Source of the DNA: MGIIb-O2 sp002494975
GTDB taxonomy: Archaea; Thermoplasmatota; Poseidoniia; Poseidoniales; Thalassarchaeaceae
Direction of reading: 5' to 3'
DNA: 64,000 bases
Assembly: GCA_028355015.1 (NCBI GenBank)
Contig: JAOMRN010000002.1
Location: 62,001-126,000 of the forward strand
Below are positions 16,485 through 26,199 of this stretch, in pieces; the stretch's first letter is position 1, and each line of letters begins with the position of its first letter. The notes under the pieces were generated by a model that did not search any database, had not been told where the DNA came from, and was given only the letters and a program-made list of their open reading frames with translations. Position numbers and translations under genes: made by a program.

Positions 16485-17161
16485 TTAGAAAAGGCGTCCG
16501 GACGATAAATCCAACGAATTGGATCGTCTTGCATATCACTATATCTGGAAAGAATTTCGGGAATCTCTGACATCCTTGTATGAAAATCTAACAATGTATC
16601 TCTTCCTTCTAGTAATGATACATCAATACCATCATAATTGCCGCTGACTAAACCAAAGCAGTCTGAAAATAATCTGATATCAGCTATTGAAGGACCTTCT
16701 GTTTCTGCAATCCAACCTGTTTTGGAATTTTCTAATTTATGACAAAATGTATCATAACAATTGCTTAATTTACCCCCTGGGGCAACTAAAGCTTCACGTG
16801 CTGCTATTTTTTCATGAATATCATCTATTCTAAATGTATCAGTCAATATATGCGTCATATCCGATATAGCATCTAAGCATTCATCTATCTTAGCTGCAGA
16901 CCATTCATCATTAGGATTAAGATAAGTCATATTTCCAATATATCTTAGAATTGCTGAGGATTCACTCAAAATACCTGAAGGAGTTTCTAAAGCAGGTAGC
17001 AATCCCCAAGGAAGTTTACCTGAATCTCTTATTTCTGAATACCCTGAAAAATCAACAGTCACATTTTCCCAAGAAATTTTAGAAATATCTAATACAATTC
17101 TGATTGCCTCTGCACGTCCTGCTGATGAAAAATAAATCAAGCGATACATAAGATATTGCAA
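16481..17161 (-). CDS. glutathione S-transferase-like protein
   Basis: 226 residues from ATG 17161; ATG 17149 (MYRLIYFSSAGRAEAIRIVL) fits the family better. The N-terminal thioredoxin-like domain resembles sigma/alpha-type GSTs: Tyr in position to be catalytic, SSAGRAEA, then LLPALETPSGILSESSAILRYIG with the glutathione-binding Glu-Ser pair. The C-terminal helical domain includes PSIADIRLFSDC. GSTs are rare in archaea, which mostly lack glutathione, so the thiol used is unclear. The overlapping flavin reductase gene and adjacent SDR and aldo-keto reductase suggest a detoxification or catabolic unit. Confidence 0.85.
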   Translation of the reverse strand: MQYLMYRLIYFSSAGRAEAIRIVLDISKISWENVTVDFSGYSEIRDSGKLPWGLLPALETPSGILSESSAILRYIGNMTYLNPNDEWSAAKIDECLDAISDMTHILTDTFRIDDIHEKIAAREALVAPGGKLSNCYDTFCHKLENSKTGWIAETEGPSIADIRLFSDCFGLVSGNYDGIDVSLLEGRDTLLDFHTRMSEIPEILSRYSDMQDDPIRWIYRPDAFSK

Positions 17162-17185
17162 ATGACTCTATCTAATTATTCTTTA

Positions 17186-17950
17186 CTATACAAGGCGTCC
17201 TTCCATACCACCAGCTACTTCGATAACTTGACCAGTAATATGACCTGATATAACATCAGAAGAAATTGAAATAACTGTATTTGCAATGTCTTCAGGTGTT
17301 GCTAGTTTCTTCAATGACATAGTCGCAGTGGCCCTTTTAATGAGGTCTTCATCGATTCCTTGTTCAATCTTTTTGGGAGTAATCGTCCACCCTGGTGCTA
17401 CCGCATTAATTCTAACATTACCCAATTTTGAAACATCATTTTTGAGCGACATCAGTAAACCGGATGTTATTGCACCCTTTGCTGCAGCATAGTCAGAGTG
17501 CCCTGACTCGCCATATATCCCCGCAGTTGAGCCAATGAAAACAAGAGACCCTGTGCCAGTTCTAGATGCTTCTCGAAGAAAACCACGAGCAGTATTTACA
17601 GCTACACCAAGATTAGATGATATTGTTTTATTCCATCTATCGGCATCTATATCCCAAAGAGATAATGATTCAGGAGGATAATGCCCAGCATTAGCAATAC
17701 ACACATCCAACTTACCATATTTCTGAATGATAGTATCAATTAATGAAAGAGCCTGCTTCGAGTCTGTAAGATCGGCTTTAACAGAAATTCCTCCTATTTC
17801 ATTAGCAATTTTCTCCGCATTTCTAGAAGACTTGTGATAATGCACTATTACTTTGGAACCTTCAGATGCAAATGCTCTACAGATAGTTTCTCCGATTCCT
17901 CCGGCTCCACCCGTTACTAAAACTACACTATTATTGAGGCCTGTTTCCAT
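17186..17950 (-). CDS. short-chain dehydrogenase/reductase (SDR) family oxidoreductase
   Basis: 254 residues, usual for classical SDRs. The Rossmann motif TGGAGGIGE is near residue 14, NAG near residue 88, catalytic Ser in GSTAGIYGE, and Y-x3-K in YAAAKGA. The C-terminus ends GQVIEVAGGMEGR, as in FabG-like enzymes. It probably oxidises or reduces a hydroxyl/keto group with NAD(P)H. It lies 12 bp after the aldo-keto reductase stop and 24 bp before the GST-like gene on the same strand, so it belongs to the redox block. Confidence 0.92.
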   Translation of the reverse strand: METGLNNSVVLVTGGAGGIGETICRAFASEGSKVIVHYHKSSRNAEKIANEIGGISVKADLTDSKQALSLIDTIIQKYGKLDVCIANAGHYPPESLSLWDIDADRWNKTISSNLGVAVNTARGFLREASRTGTGSLVFIGSTAGIYGESGHSDYAAAKGAITSGLLMSLKNDVSKLGNVRINAVAPGWTITPKKIEQGIDEDLIKRATATMSLKKLATPEDIANTVISISSDVISGHITGQVIEVAGGMEGRLV

Positions 17951-17962
17951 TTAATCACCATT

Positions 17963-19078
17963 TTATAGAGAACGTAGTTGACGATTACCGGCGCCACCGT
18001 AACCAACCCAATCTTCGGGTTTATTACCGAGAATCCCATCAATTTCCGACATATGTTTCTCGGTAATTTTCTCCGCGACTTCTATGCAACCAAGATTTTC
18101 GATCATTTGTTCTGGTTTAGTGGCTCCAAGCAAGATAGTACTGACATTTTGATTCTTAAGGCACCAAGCTAAGGCGAGTTGAGCTGTAGAACAATCGAAA
18201 TTTTCAGATGCATATGCGGTAAGTTTTCGTACAATATCTACTTCACCATTCTTTTTTCTCATTTCTAAGTCTTCAATCAACCATTCATATCCTTCTTGAG
18301 TGGGGCGAGAATCTTCCGGTATACCATCATTATATTTTCCTGTCAAGAATCCTGATCGCAAAGGTGACCAAATTGTGGTGCCGTAATTGTATGGAGCCTG
18401 ATACAAGGGGAAAAACTCCTGTTCAAATCTTTGTCTATGCAACATATTATACTGAGGTTGCTCATACATAGGAGGTTCGAGACCTTCGGACTTAGCAAAC
18501 CATATTGCTTCCATTATTTGAGCAGCGGACCACTCAGAGGTCCCCCAAGATGTCGCCCATCCGTTGCGTACAGCATCGGTCATAGCACGTACAACTGTTG
18601 AAGTAGGTGTGAATGGATCAGGACGATGGCAAAATACCATATCTACATAATCTAGTTGTAATCTTTGTAGACATAAATCTAAACCCTCCATAATATGTTT
18701 ACGTGAAAGTCCCGATTCGTTTACTCCATTACCGCCCCAGAATATCTTCGTCGTAATAACTAATTCTGAACGCCTCCATGTTTCAGGATCTTCTTCTTGT
18801 AATTCAGAAAGTGCAATGCCAAATATCCTCTCTGCTTCCCCATTAGGATTGCCATATGCTTCAGCATGGTCAAAACAGTTTACACCTGCATTTCTAGCAA
18901 TTTTCATGCATTCTTTGGCCATTTCTACACCTTCTGAATCTTGTAATCTGTTTTTCACCCCATAAGTTGCCCAAAATCCATAAGATAAAATTGACACTTG
19001 TATACCTGTATTTCCCATCATCCGATAGTACATATTTTCACTTGACATATCATACTTTAACGGGTTCATTGGTTTCAA
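17963..19078 (-). CDS. aldo/keto reductase, Kv channel beta-subunit-like (AKR6 type)
   Basis: 371 residues. The sequence follows voltage-gated K+ channel beta subunits closely: YRMMGNTGIQVS, then catalytic Asp and Tyr in FDHAEAYG, VITTKIFWGG, GLSRKHIMEGL, FCHRPDPFTP, WGTSEWS and WSPLRSGFLTGKYN, with a C-terminal LLGATKPEQM NADPH-binding segment. Bacterial and archaeal members (YghZ-like) reduce aldehydes such as methylglyoxal. No potassium channel gene is visible here. It heads the four-gene redox block. Confidence 0.93.
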   Translation of the reverse strand: MKPMNPLKYDMSSENMYYRMMGNTGIQVSILSYGFWATYGVKNRLQDSEGVEMAKECMKIARNAGVNCFDHAEAYGNPNGEAERIFGIALSELQEEDPETWRRSELVITTKIFWGGNGVNESGLSRKHIMEGLDLCLQRLQLDYVDMVFCHRPDPFTPTSTVVRAMTDAVRNGWATSWGTSEWSAAQIMEAIWFAKSEGLEPPMYEQPQYNMLHRQRFEQEFFPLYQAPYNYGTTIWSPLRSGFLTGKYNDGIPEDSRPTQEGYEWLIEDLEMRKKNGEVDIVRKLTAYASENFDCSTAQLALAWCLKNQNVSTILLGATKPEQMIENLGCIEVAEKITEKHMSEIDGILGNKPEDWVGYGGAGNRQLRSL

Positions 19079-19130
19079 GATTGTGGTTTAAAGAACTAAA
19101 ATCTCATAACCTATCTTCGATATTAATGAT

Positions 19131-20141
19131 TTAAATCAAAATACTATCTAATTCTGTTAGTTCTTCTAGATATAACTTCACTCTTTGGCCCATTTTTTCT
19201 TGTGTAGGCATAGAATGTAGTTCTACACGCATCTTAGATGCACCAGGAAGTCCTTTAGTGAAAGATACCGCATGTCGTTTCAAATTTTTATTATTAGATT
19301 TAGAATATAATTCAGAACTTAATTCTAAATATCGATTCCAACACCATAAGCGAGATGATGCGATATTCCCTTCACCCCATGGTGGTTTTTCAACGGGCCA
19401 ACCTAAATCTCTCTTAATTTCATGGAATATCATTGGACGACCAATGGCACCTCTTCCAATCATTAATCCTCCTGCGCCAGTTTGCTCCAAGCATGCTGAA
19501 GCGGTTGATGCATCGATAATATCACCATTAGCAATTACTGGTATTTCGACCGAATTAACTATTTCTTTGATTTGGGACCAATCTGCTTCGCCTGAATATC
19601 TCTGACGGAGGGTCCGACCGTGGACACAAATTCTCTCCACTCCTTCTTTCTCTAGTCTCTGAGTTATTTCTAATGCAGTATTTGGCCCTGAACCAGTCCC
19701 TAGCCGCATCTTGACCGTTATTGGTACATTGGTTGCGTTAATACAGGCTCTAACCATCTCAATTACCCTATCTGGGTCCCTAAGAAGAGCCGCCCCCGCG
19801 TCATGGCGGCATACTTTAGGTGCCGGGCATCCAAAATTAAGATCAATAATATCTGCTTTATCTTCGAGTAATTCAACAGTGGTTACCATTTCCTTAATGT
19901 CGCCACCGAATATTTGTGGAATAAATGGACTTTCTCGAGGATCTGACTCTACCTTTAACCATGAATTTGCATCATGTCTAGAAAGACCTGATGCAGCAGT
20001 AAATTCTGTAATCGATAAATCCGCACCACATTCTCTAGCTAAAAGTCGGTATGCTAAATCTGTAACACCTGCCATAGGAGCAAGGAAAAGTGGTACCCTC
20101 GGCTCTGGCATACTTGACTCCAAGTGCTTTTTTTTTATCAC
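19131..20141 (-). CDS. dus: tRNA-dihydrouridine synthase
   Basis: 336 residues from ATG 20141; ATG 20111 (MPEPRVPLFLAPM) is the more family-like start. The FMN barrel carries LAPMAGVTD, NFGCPAPKVCRHDAGAALL with the catalytic Cys, ITVKMRLG, CVHGRTLRQRYSG and a phosphate-binding GGLMIGRGAIGRP. It reduces uridine to dihydrouridine in tRNA D-loops using NADPH. It is separated from the aldo-keto reductase by ~50 bp on the same strand. A run of eight T on the plus strand (20126-20133) becomes the lysine codons of the longer N-terminus. Confidence 0.93.
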   Translation of the reverse strand: MIKKKHLESSMPEPRVPLFLAPMAGVTDLAYRLLARECGADLSITEFTAASGLSRHDANSWLKVESDPRESPFIPQIFGGDIKEMVTTVELLEDKADIIDLNFGCPAPKVCRHDAGAALLRDPDRVIEMVRACINATNVPITVKMRLGTGSGPNTALEITQRLEKEGVERICVHGRTLRQRYSGEADWSQIKEIVNSVEIPVIANGDIIDASTASACLEQTGAGGLMIGRGAIGRPMIFHEIKRDLGWPVEKPPWGEGNIASSRLWCWNRYLELSSELYSKSNNKNLKRHAVSFTKGLPGASKMRVELHSMPTQEKMGQRVKLYLEELTELDSILI

Positions 20142-20266
20142 AATGACTGAGTAATATCACATTAAACACAAATGTGTAGTACCTCTGAACTCACCAAGAA
20201 CTTATTGCAATTCAACAATTATGCCGTCATCGGCATGGTAAATTTCCCATATTGCCTTTAATGGTA

Positions 20267-20881
20267 TTAGAAAGTAGATTCCCAATCCATGACATCCTGA
20301 GCGCGTTCCCAGTCTGCATCTGTTATTACTCCACGAGCTTTCATCATCTCTCTTGCAAGAAGCCAATAAATTAGAGCTAAGGACCTACGTCCTTTGTTAT
20401 TTGCAGGAAGGGCTAGGTCTACGTTTCGTAGTCTATTGTTAGCATCGCATATAGCAACAACAGGAAGTCCTGAACTAACTGCCTCAGATAATGCCTGTTG
20501 GTCAGCAGCTGGGTCAGTAACAACAATTACTTCTGGTTCGATGTATGTTCGCAAACGAGAGTTTGTTAGGGTTCCAGGAATAAAACGACCTACAATACGC
20601 ATTGCACCAATTGTTTGAGCAAACTTCCTTGCAGGTCTCTGTCCGTATTGACGTGCACTAACTACAAGGATTCTTTCAGCATCATAATTTGAGAGGAATT
20701 TTGCTACTGCACGGATTCTTGAATCGGTTTGACGTACATCGATTATGTGTATTCCACTATTGTCTTGACGAACTTCATCTAAGAACTGCTTCATATCAGC
20801 AGATTTCTGATTCGTTCCTATGTGCACAGCGTGCGTATCATACATTTCAAGCGGTACAAGTGGAGTTAGATTGTCATCCAT
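20267..20881 (-). CDS. rps2: 30S ribosomal protein uS2
   Basis: 204 residues, archaeal/eukaryotic short form of S2. Recognised by HIGTNQKSADMKQF, RILVVSARQYGQRPARKFA, RFIPGTLTN, EPEVIVVTDPAADQQAL and a C-terminal ALIYWLLAREMM. It is a component of the small subunit head/body junction. In many archaea S2 lies with enolase and RNA polymerase subunits; here it is followed upstream by a lipoprotein gene instead, so its usual operon is not present in the window. Confidence 0.95.
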   Translation of the reverse strand: MDDNLTPLVPLEMYDTHAVHIGTNQKSADMKQFLDEVRQDNSGIHIIDVRQTDSRIRAVAKFLSNYDAERILVVSARQYGQRPARKFAQTIGAMRIVGRFIPGTLTNSRLRTYIEPEVIVVTDPAADQQALSEAVSSGLPVVAICDANNRLRNVDLALPANNKGRRSLALIYWLLAREMMKARGVITDADWERAQDVMDWESTF

Positions 20882-20951
20882 TTAGGTCCCTCAGCAGCAG
20901 CGCGACCTGACTTCGATTCATAAGCGCTGCGCATAGCGATAAATCAATTAC

Positions 20952-21572
20952 TCATTCAGATTGGAGGTCAGATAAGTAAGTACATTCGCCGTCATCGTGC
21001 GACTCAGCGAATACTACGCATGGTTTGGTGATGGTTACATAGGTGTCGAATTTGTCATAGAAAGATGCTTGATCAATTGGAGCCGTGATACCATAACCGC
21101 GCGCTTCAACTTCGAAAATCCAATTACCAGATATCAAATCTGATTGAGGGAATGAAAACCTTTGCTGAGGAAAATCCTGTGTTGCTCGGACTTCCCAAAA
21201 AGGTTCGCCACCATTTTCTCTGACTCCTGGTTTCCAAAGTTTGGCATTGACGTATCGATATTGATTAGTCTCATTACCAACTAACTCTTCCACAACTGAA
21301 GAATATGGAAATTGAGCTCTGAAATTTATTACTAGTTGCGATATTGTATTATCAAATTCAATTAAAATCTCATCAGCATAATATACTGATTCAATGCTAT
21401 TTGATTCGAAAGTATAGTCGAAACCAACCGTTTCTTCCTTCAATATCACTTTCGCTTCTTCCCTCATTGACTCCATGAATTCTCTTTGTGAGGCAAGACC
21501 TAAGCAGCCTGTAAGAGTTGATGAAATCATTAGAATTGATAACCCTAATCCCAGCACTCTGATGGATACCAT
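20952..21572 (-). CDS. predicted lipoprotein, unknown function
   Basis: 206 residues. A signal peptide ending in a lipobox-like LTGC (Cys near residue 23) suggests membrane attachment on the cell exterior. The rest is a beta-rich domain of alternating hydrophobic residues with three further cysteines (CVVF, CTYL). No family recognised. It lies 70 bp upstream of uS2 on the same strand. Confidence 0.7.
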   Translation of the reverse strand: MVSIRVLGLGLSILMISSTLTGCLGLASQREFMESMREEAKVILKEETVGFDYTFESNSIESVYYADEILIEFDNTISQLVINFRAQFPYSSVVEELVGNETNQYRYVNAKLWKPGVRENGGEPFWEVRATQDFPQQRFSFPQSDLISGNWIFEVEARGYGITAPIDQASFYDKFDTYVTITKPCVVFAESHDDGECTYLSDLQSE

Positions 21573-21730
21573 TGGATATAGCCAAAAGGACTTGTTTCTT
21601 CAAACCACTCTATACAGGATTGCAATGCAAGCGTCTATGATGGGTAATCATTTCCGAGAATATGCTCCAATGACGACGAAAGGAGAACCGAGCTAAGGCT
21701 TTGACGTTCCCTATGAGTACCGAGGGGCAC

Positions 21731-22426
21731 TTATTCTTCTTCTTCGACAACTCGAGGTTCGTGAACTTCTCTAAATATTACAGTTCCAACACCAAGATTC
21801 TCACGTAGAGAACGGACAAGACTGAACTTAGCATATGCCCAGTTCTGATCATAAGCCATTGCTTCAGGAGTAGTTACTGTCAAGTCATCTCCTTCAAATG
21901 ATATTTCAAAATCTTCACGACCTGTGTTCATTTTTAGCAGAGTTTCTACACGTTCTGCGCGATCTTCTACAACCTTAACGATGTTGTAATTATATCTTAG
22001 AGTCGCACCAGCCAATGGATGATTATAATCAATCCTTGCACGACCTGCACTAATGAATTGTAAAACTCCAGTACGTCCACCAATCTCAACTGGCGCACCT
22101 ATTGCTAAAGTACTTGGATCTCGAACACTGCGCATCAAAACATTCTGTCCTATGGTCTCAACTAAACTAGAATCTCTCTCGCCATATCCTTCTGAAGGCT
22201 CAATATCGAATTCGTAATCTTTACCTGCTTCTGCATCATTCAAATGATTTTCAAAACCGCTAATCAAACGGCCATCACCAACAATAGTAATCATTGGTTG
22301 GTAAGTACGCGATTCGTCGAAGACATCGTGTTCTTTGGCAACATCCTCGCGTGTAGTCTCGATAAGTCTCTCAGAACCTGCATCGTACAGGTCGTAGTCG
22401 ATGTGAACAATTGAACCAGCATCCAT
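21731..22426 (-). CDS. FKBP-type peptidyl-prolyl cis-trans isomerase, long archaeal type
   Basis: 231 residues. The N-terminus (VHIDYDLYDAGSERLIETT) starts an FKBP domain interrupted by an IF (SlyD-like) insertion, with PSEGYGERD at the insertion boundary and ARIDYNHPLAGATLRYN closing the FKBP fold. A ~75-residue C-terminal domain typical of the long archaeal forms follows, ending in acidic residues. It accelerates proline isomerisation and acts as a chaperone. The Shine-Dalgarno GGAGG stands nine bases before the ATG. Confidence 0.93.
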   Translation of the reverse strand: MDAGSIVHIDYDLYDAGSERLIETTREDVAKEHDVFDESRTYQPMITIVGDGRLISGFENHLNDAEAGKDYEFDIEPSEGYGERDSSLVETIGQNVLMRSVRDPSTLAIGAPVEIGGRTGVLQFISAGRARIDYNHPLAGATLRYNYNIVKVVEDRAERVETLLKMNTGREDFEISFEGDDLTVTTPEAMAYDQNWAYAKFSLVRSLRENLGVGTVIFREVHEPRVVEEEE

Positions 22427-22501
22427 ATTTTGTGCCTCCGGGCAGCCCGCCGACCTGCTTCCCCTTTTTGATACAAACGGTTATGTCGTTGGTAGAAAAA
22501 A

Positions 22502-24886
22502 TTAGATTTTTTGCTTTTTAGGATGAAATTTTTGGCTAGATGTTAAGGCTAAACCACCACCTATTATAATTAAAATCCACCCTAGCCAAACTGCATGAGA
22601 ACCCTGTAAATCATGTACAGTGACACGAATTCGGTCAACTTGACTCGTTTCTCTAAACATCATTGCATCTAATAAATCTTTAGATTGAAAAATATCTAAA
22701 ATAATTATAGTATCTCCAAATAGACCTACATGACGGTCTGGCTCCGACCGAGGAGTTACTTGGCCGCTAGGAGAATCAAATCTTAGTATCCCTGGGCGGA
22801 GAGTATCTATCAATTCCCCGTCTTTTCTCATTTCGATTACTACACCAAGATACCCATCTCCAACAGGATAATCATAATCTTCTGAGTCTAAGGCGATGAG
22901 TTCTACATCAGTGAAAATAAACTCGTATCCATCATGTAATATTGGTTGGTCACGGCTTAGAGTTACCAAGTGAGAAGGATCGGACCTATCAATTAGTGTA
23001 GTTGTAAAAATATGTCCGACCAAAAGTAAAAGTATTCCGAGATGAGATAAGTGCGAACCAAGAAGACGAATACGAGAAGAGTTTTTCTTAGATAGTAAAC
23101 CATCATCTCGTATTTTAGGAATAACACTTGTTAATGTGGAATATGCTTGTTTGATATTTGGAGGAATTGCAAGGGCCATCCATGTTAGTAAGAAAATTGA
23201 AACTGATCCTCGGCTAAAACTTGAAGCGAATAATAATGATGAATCCCCCGGTAAATTAAATTTCTCGGAATAAATTGCTAATAATATTGAGATGAAAAAG
23301 ATTGAGACAAATATGATGTTTCCAGTCTTGATATCTACGGATTTACCCCAGGCATATATGGTTAAACCAATCGCCAATAAACCAATAAAAGGAGCCCCAT
23401 AGAATTCATGAGCTTCTAAATTAGTACCATCTATTTCAACAGTTAATAACAGCCAAGTAAGGAGAAGAAAAGCAGATGTCCCATACCATGGTATTGCTTT
23501 AGCAAACTTCATTCTAGCTGATTCAGATTTGAAAGGGAGTAACAATAGTTGTAAATCATCTTCATCATCAGAAATTAGCCAGATAATAAGAAAAGGAGAC
23601 ATTCCTGCAATTGCCTGAGGAATTGTTGCAGAAGATGACCAACTCGCATAAAACATTAGAATTACACCTGAAAAAACCCATTGAAGAGATGGATTACTGG
23701 AATCGCTAGTTAGTAACAATATCATAATTGAAATTCCTATAATTAAAACTGCAGTAGAGCCAATCCATACTGAAATCACTGCTAGCATAGTAAGTAATAT
23801 CAGTGAATGGACTCTTTTTTCTTCGAATAATAATTTTTTATTTTCAGAACGTAGATCATTCATTTGTTGATTGACTAAGAAATAAATTGCAAATGAACCA
23901 AGCAATATTATCGCAAATACATAAGATGCAAGTTCAAAACCAATAGGACTGGAATCAATAATGTACATCACACGTATGTATGGATCTTGGCTATCAGTGC
24001 CTAACCCATCCGCCGCAAAAGCATGTACAGATGCCCAAACACCATTGGCACGGGTCACCAAGGTTGCGTGTATTGCAAGTAATCCGGAAATCAATCCTAA
24101 TGCAGGAGAAATTTTGATTGATGTGGAAACATTGGAGGTTGATCGTGCATGAATTATCAATAAAAGGGCAAACCATGGAAGGATAGAACCTGTTTCAACG
24201 GGATCCCAGGCCCAATAACCACCCCAATCAAGAACTGTATAAGCCCAAAGACCTCCAAGACCTATTCCAATTGTTCCAATCAAAAAAGCTGCTCTGGCCC
24301 AGTGTAACTGTGAGTCATGAATTTCCTTAGCAGATTTTTTGTGGATTACTCCAGACATCGCAACTGAAGCTGTAGCTATACAAAGTGCATAATATGAAAA
24401 TACTACTGGGGGATGAATAACCATTAAATCAGTCTGTAATAAAGGATTCAATTCACTAGGTAGGATTCCTTCAGAGGTAGCGAAAGGACCTAGGAACCAA
24501 GAAATAAACAGTATTCCCAATGTGAAACCATGCATTATACGAACATCATAATCTAATTCTTCATTATCGGTCATAAACCAAGTTACAATTGATATCAGAG
24601 CCGCAAACAGAAGCAAAGGTCCTGCTCGACCACCCCATACTGCGGAAATCCGATATAGAATCGGAAGGTCTGAACCTCCATATTCTGTGACTAATTTTAG
24701 AGAAGATGCGTCAATAATAAAGGCTAAGACAAGAAATAAGAATGGAGCATTCTGAGATAGAGCAGTTATGTTTTTGAATAATTTTAAACCTGCTTTTTCT
24801 GGCCTAATAATCTGATGCATACTCATCAGAATCCCAAATATGAGCAATATTTGCCCATAATAAGATAGGATGTAATCACCATCCAT
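22502..24886 (-). CDS. cytochrome c assembly protein, CcmF/CcsA heme-lyase family
   Basis: About 794 residues from ATG 24886; an ATG at 24910 adds eight residues and overlaps the upstream gene by 35 bp. It has many membrane helices, the periplasmic WWD heme-handling motif (WGGYWAWDPVETGS) and the CcmF-type MVIHPPVVFSYYA with a likely heme-ligand His. A soluble beta-rich domain lies near residues 630-760, with a final C-terminal helix. The family attaches heme to apocytochrome c at CXXCH. No other ccm genes are in the window. The overlap with the geranylgeranyl reductase gene implies co-transcription. Confidence 0.88.
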   Translation of the reverse strand: MDGDYILSYYGQILLIFGILMSMHQIIRPEKAGLKLFKNITALSQNAPFLFLVLAFIIDASSLKLVTEYGGSDLPILYRISAVWGGRAGPLLLFAALISIVTWFMTDNEELDYDVRIMHGFTLGILFISWFLGPFATSEGILPSELNPLLQTDLMVIHPPVVFSYYALCIATASVAMSGVIHKKSAKEIHDSQLHWARAAFLIGTIGIGLGGLWAYTVLDWGGYWAWDPVETGSILPWFALLLIIHARSTSNVSTSIKISPALGLISGLLAIHATLVTRANGVWASVHAFAADGLGTDSQDPYIRVMYIIDSSPIGFELASYVFAIILLGSFAIYFLVNQQMNDLRSENKKLLFEEKRVHSLILLTMLAVISVWIGSTAVLIIGISIMILLLTSDSSNPSLQWVFSGVILMFYASWSSSATIPQAIAGMSPFLIIWLISDDEDDLQLLLLPFKSESARMKFAKAIPWYGTSAFLLLTWLLLTVEIDGTNLEAHEFYGAPFIGLLAIGLTIYAWGKSVDIKTGNIIFVSIFFISILLAIYSEKFNLPGDSSLLFASSFSRGSVSIFLLTWMALAIPPNIKQAYSTLTSVIPKIRDDGLLSKKNSSRIRLLGSHLSHLGILLLLVGHIFTTTLIDRSDPSHLVTLSRDQPILHDGYEFIFTDVELIALDSEDYDYPVGDGYLGVVIEMRKDGELIDTLRPGILRFDSPSGQVTPRSEPDRHVGLFGDTIIILDIFQSKDLLDAMMFRETSQVDRIRVTVHDLQGSHAVWLGWILIIIGGGLALTSSQKFHPKKQKI

Positions 24887-26126
24887 AATACTTAGCACGA
24901 GAATAACCAAAAGATAGCATTGCAGGTATTATTTTTCTTGCATAAAGTCCAGGTCTTCTGATTAATATTTTAAGACAAACTGCTAATTTACCATGAGGGC
25001 CCATGTTACTCATCTCGTCTGGAAAGCACTGAGCCATCAAAGACATATCATCATCTGATAAATCAAATAGTGCTGATTTACCACGTAGAATCTTAGAATA
25101 AGGAGGGAATTCTTTCTTCCATGACTTAGAATATTCTTCAAGTGAACTAGCAGATAAATCATCAGAAGCTATGGCTTTAGCAGCAGTTTCTGCAGCAAAT
25201 ACTGCTGATTTTAATGCTAGATGAGAACCTCCTTCAAATAATGGGGAAGTAAATCCTGCAGCATCTCCAACGAGCATTAGACCATCTGCGTGAGTATTTT
25301 CATGAGGACCAGAAATTGGAATTGTTCCACCGAATGCAGGATTTCCTTTCTTCTTCCAAGGAGGTGCTACCTGTTCTAGATCTTTGAAATGAGTAGCTTC
25401 AATAAATTCATCTAAACCTTTCTTGGTTCGTGATTTGTCTTCACTAACTAAACCAACATTTGCTCTACCATCACATTTAGGAATCATCCACACATATCCC
25501 TTTTCAGCATATTTAGGCCAAATATAGAAATCTAGATAATCATCAGTTGGCACATCCAGCATCTCATACTGCATTCCTGCAATAACTTGTGGACGAGGGT
25601 TTAGCTCGAGTATCTTAGAACAAACTCCTGCAACTCCTGAAGCATCAATTACAATTTTAGCCTCAATTGGAAACTGTTCTCCTTTACCTTCACAACGCCA
25701 TCCAATAAATTTTTGACCATCAAACATTTTTTCCATACTTGTTAATTTGTGGTTTAGACTTAGAGTAGCACCTTGAGATACTGCTTCATCTGCAATCCAT
25801 CTTTCGAAAAGATGCTTTTCTAGTACATAGCCCTCTTCAGTTAATTTCTTTTCAGTACCGTCTGGAAATATAACTCTGATTCCATGAACTCTCTTACTAA
25901 TTACATGATCAGGTAAATCTAAATTTAGATTATCGCAAGCGACATCAGAAATACATTCTCCACAATGAACGGGAGTGCCAATTTCCTCATGATCTTCGAT
26001 TAAAATTGTCGAAAGACCAGCTCTCGCACTGTGCAAAGCGGCGTTCCCACCACCAGGTCCAGCACCAATTACCAATACATCACAGGCGGTCACAGCCTCT
26101 CCCATGAGTATAGTCAGGAAGGCCAT
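24876..26126 (-). CDS. geranylgeranyl reductase family protein (FAD-dependent)
   Basis: 416 residues from ATG 26126; ATG 26105 (MGEAVTACDVLVIGAG) is an alternative. The FAD motif GAGPGGGNAALHSARAG is followed by the CGECIS segment seen in archaeal geranylgeranyl reductases, then YVWMIPK and LMLVGDAAGFTSPLFEGG, the second FAD-binding element. These enzymes saturate isoprenoid chains of archaeal lipids or of quinones. With UbiA and UbiD encoded divergently 74 bp away, either ether-lipid or menaquinone side-chain reduction is plausible. Confidence 0.9.
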   Translation of the reverse strand: MAFLTILMGEAVTACDVLVIGAGPGGGNAALHSARAGLSTILIEDHEEIGTPVHCGECISDVACDNLNLDLPDHVISKRVHGIRVIFPDGTEKKLTEEGYVLEKHLFERWIADEAVSQGATLSLNHKLTSMEKMFDGQKFIGWRCEGKGEQFPIEAKIVIDASGVAGVCSKILELNPRPQVIAGMQYEMLDVPTDDYLDFYIWPKYAEKGYVWMIPKCDGRANVGLVSEDKSRTKKGLDEFIEATHFKDLEQVAPPWKKKGNPAFGGTIPISGPHENTHADGLMLVGDAAGFTSPLFEGGSHLALKSAVFAAETAAKAIASDDLSASSLEEYSKSWKKEFPPYSKILRGKSALFDLSDDDMSLMAQCFPDEMSNMGPHGKLAVCLKILIRRPGLYARKIIPAMLSFGYSRAKYYGW

Positions 26127-26199
26127 TAGTCAAAGAAACCGCCGGTCTAAAGGCCTATGATTACGAACGAACATATTCAACTAATAAGCGCGTCGAATA

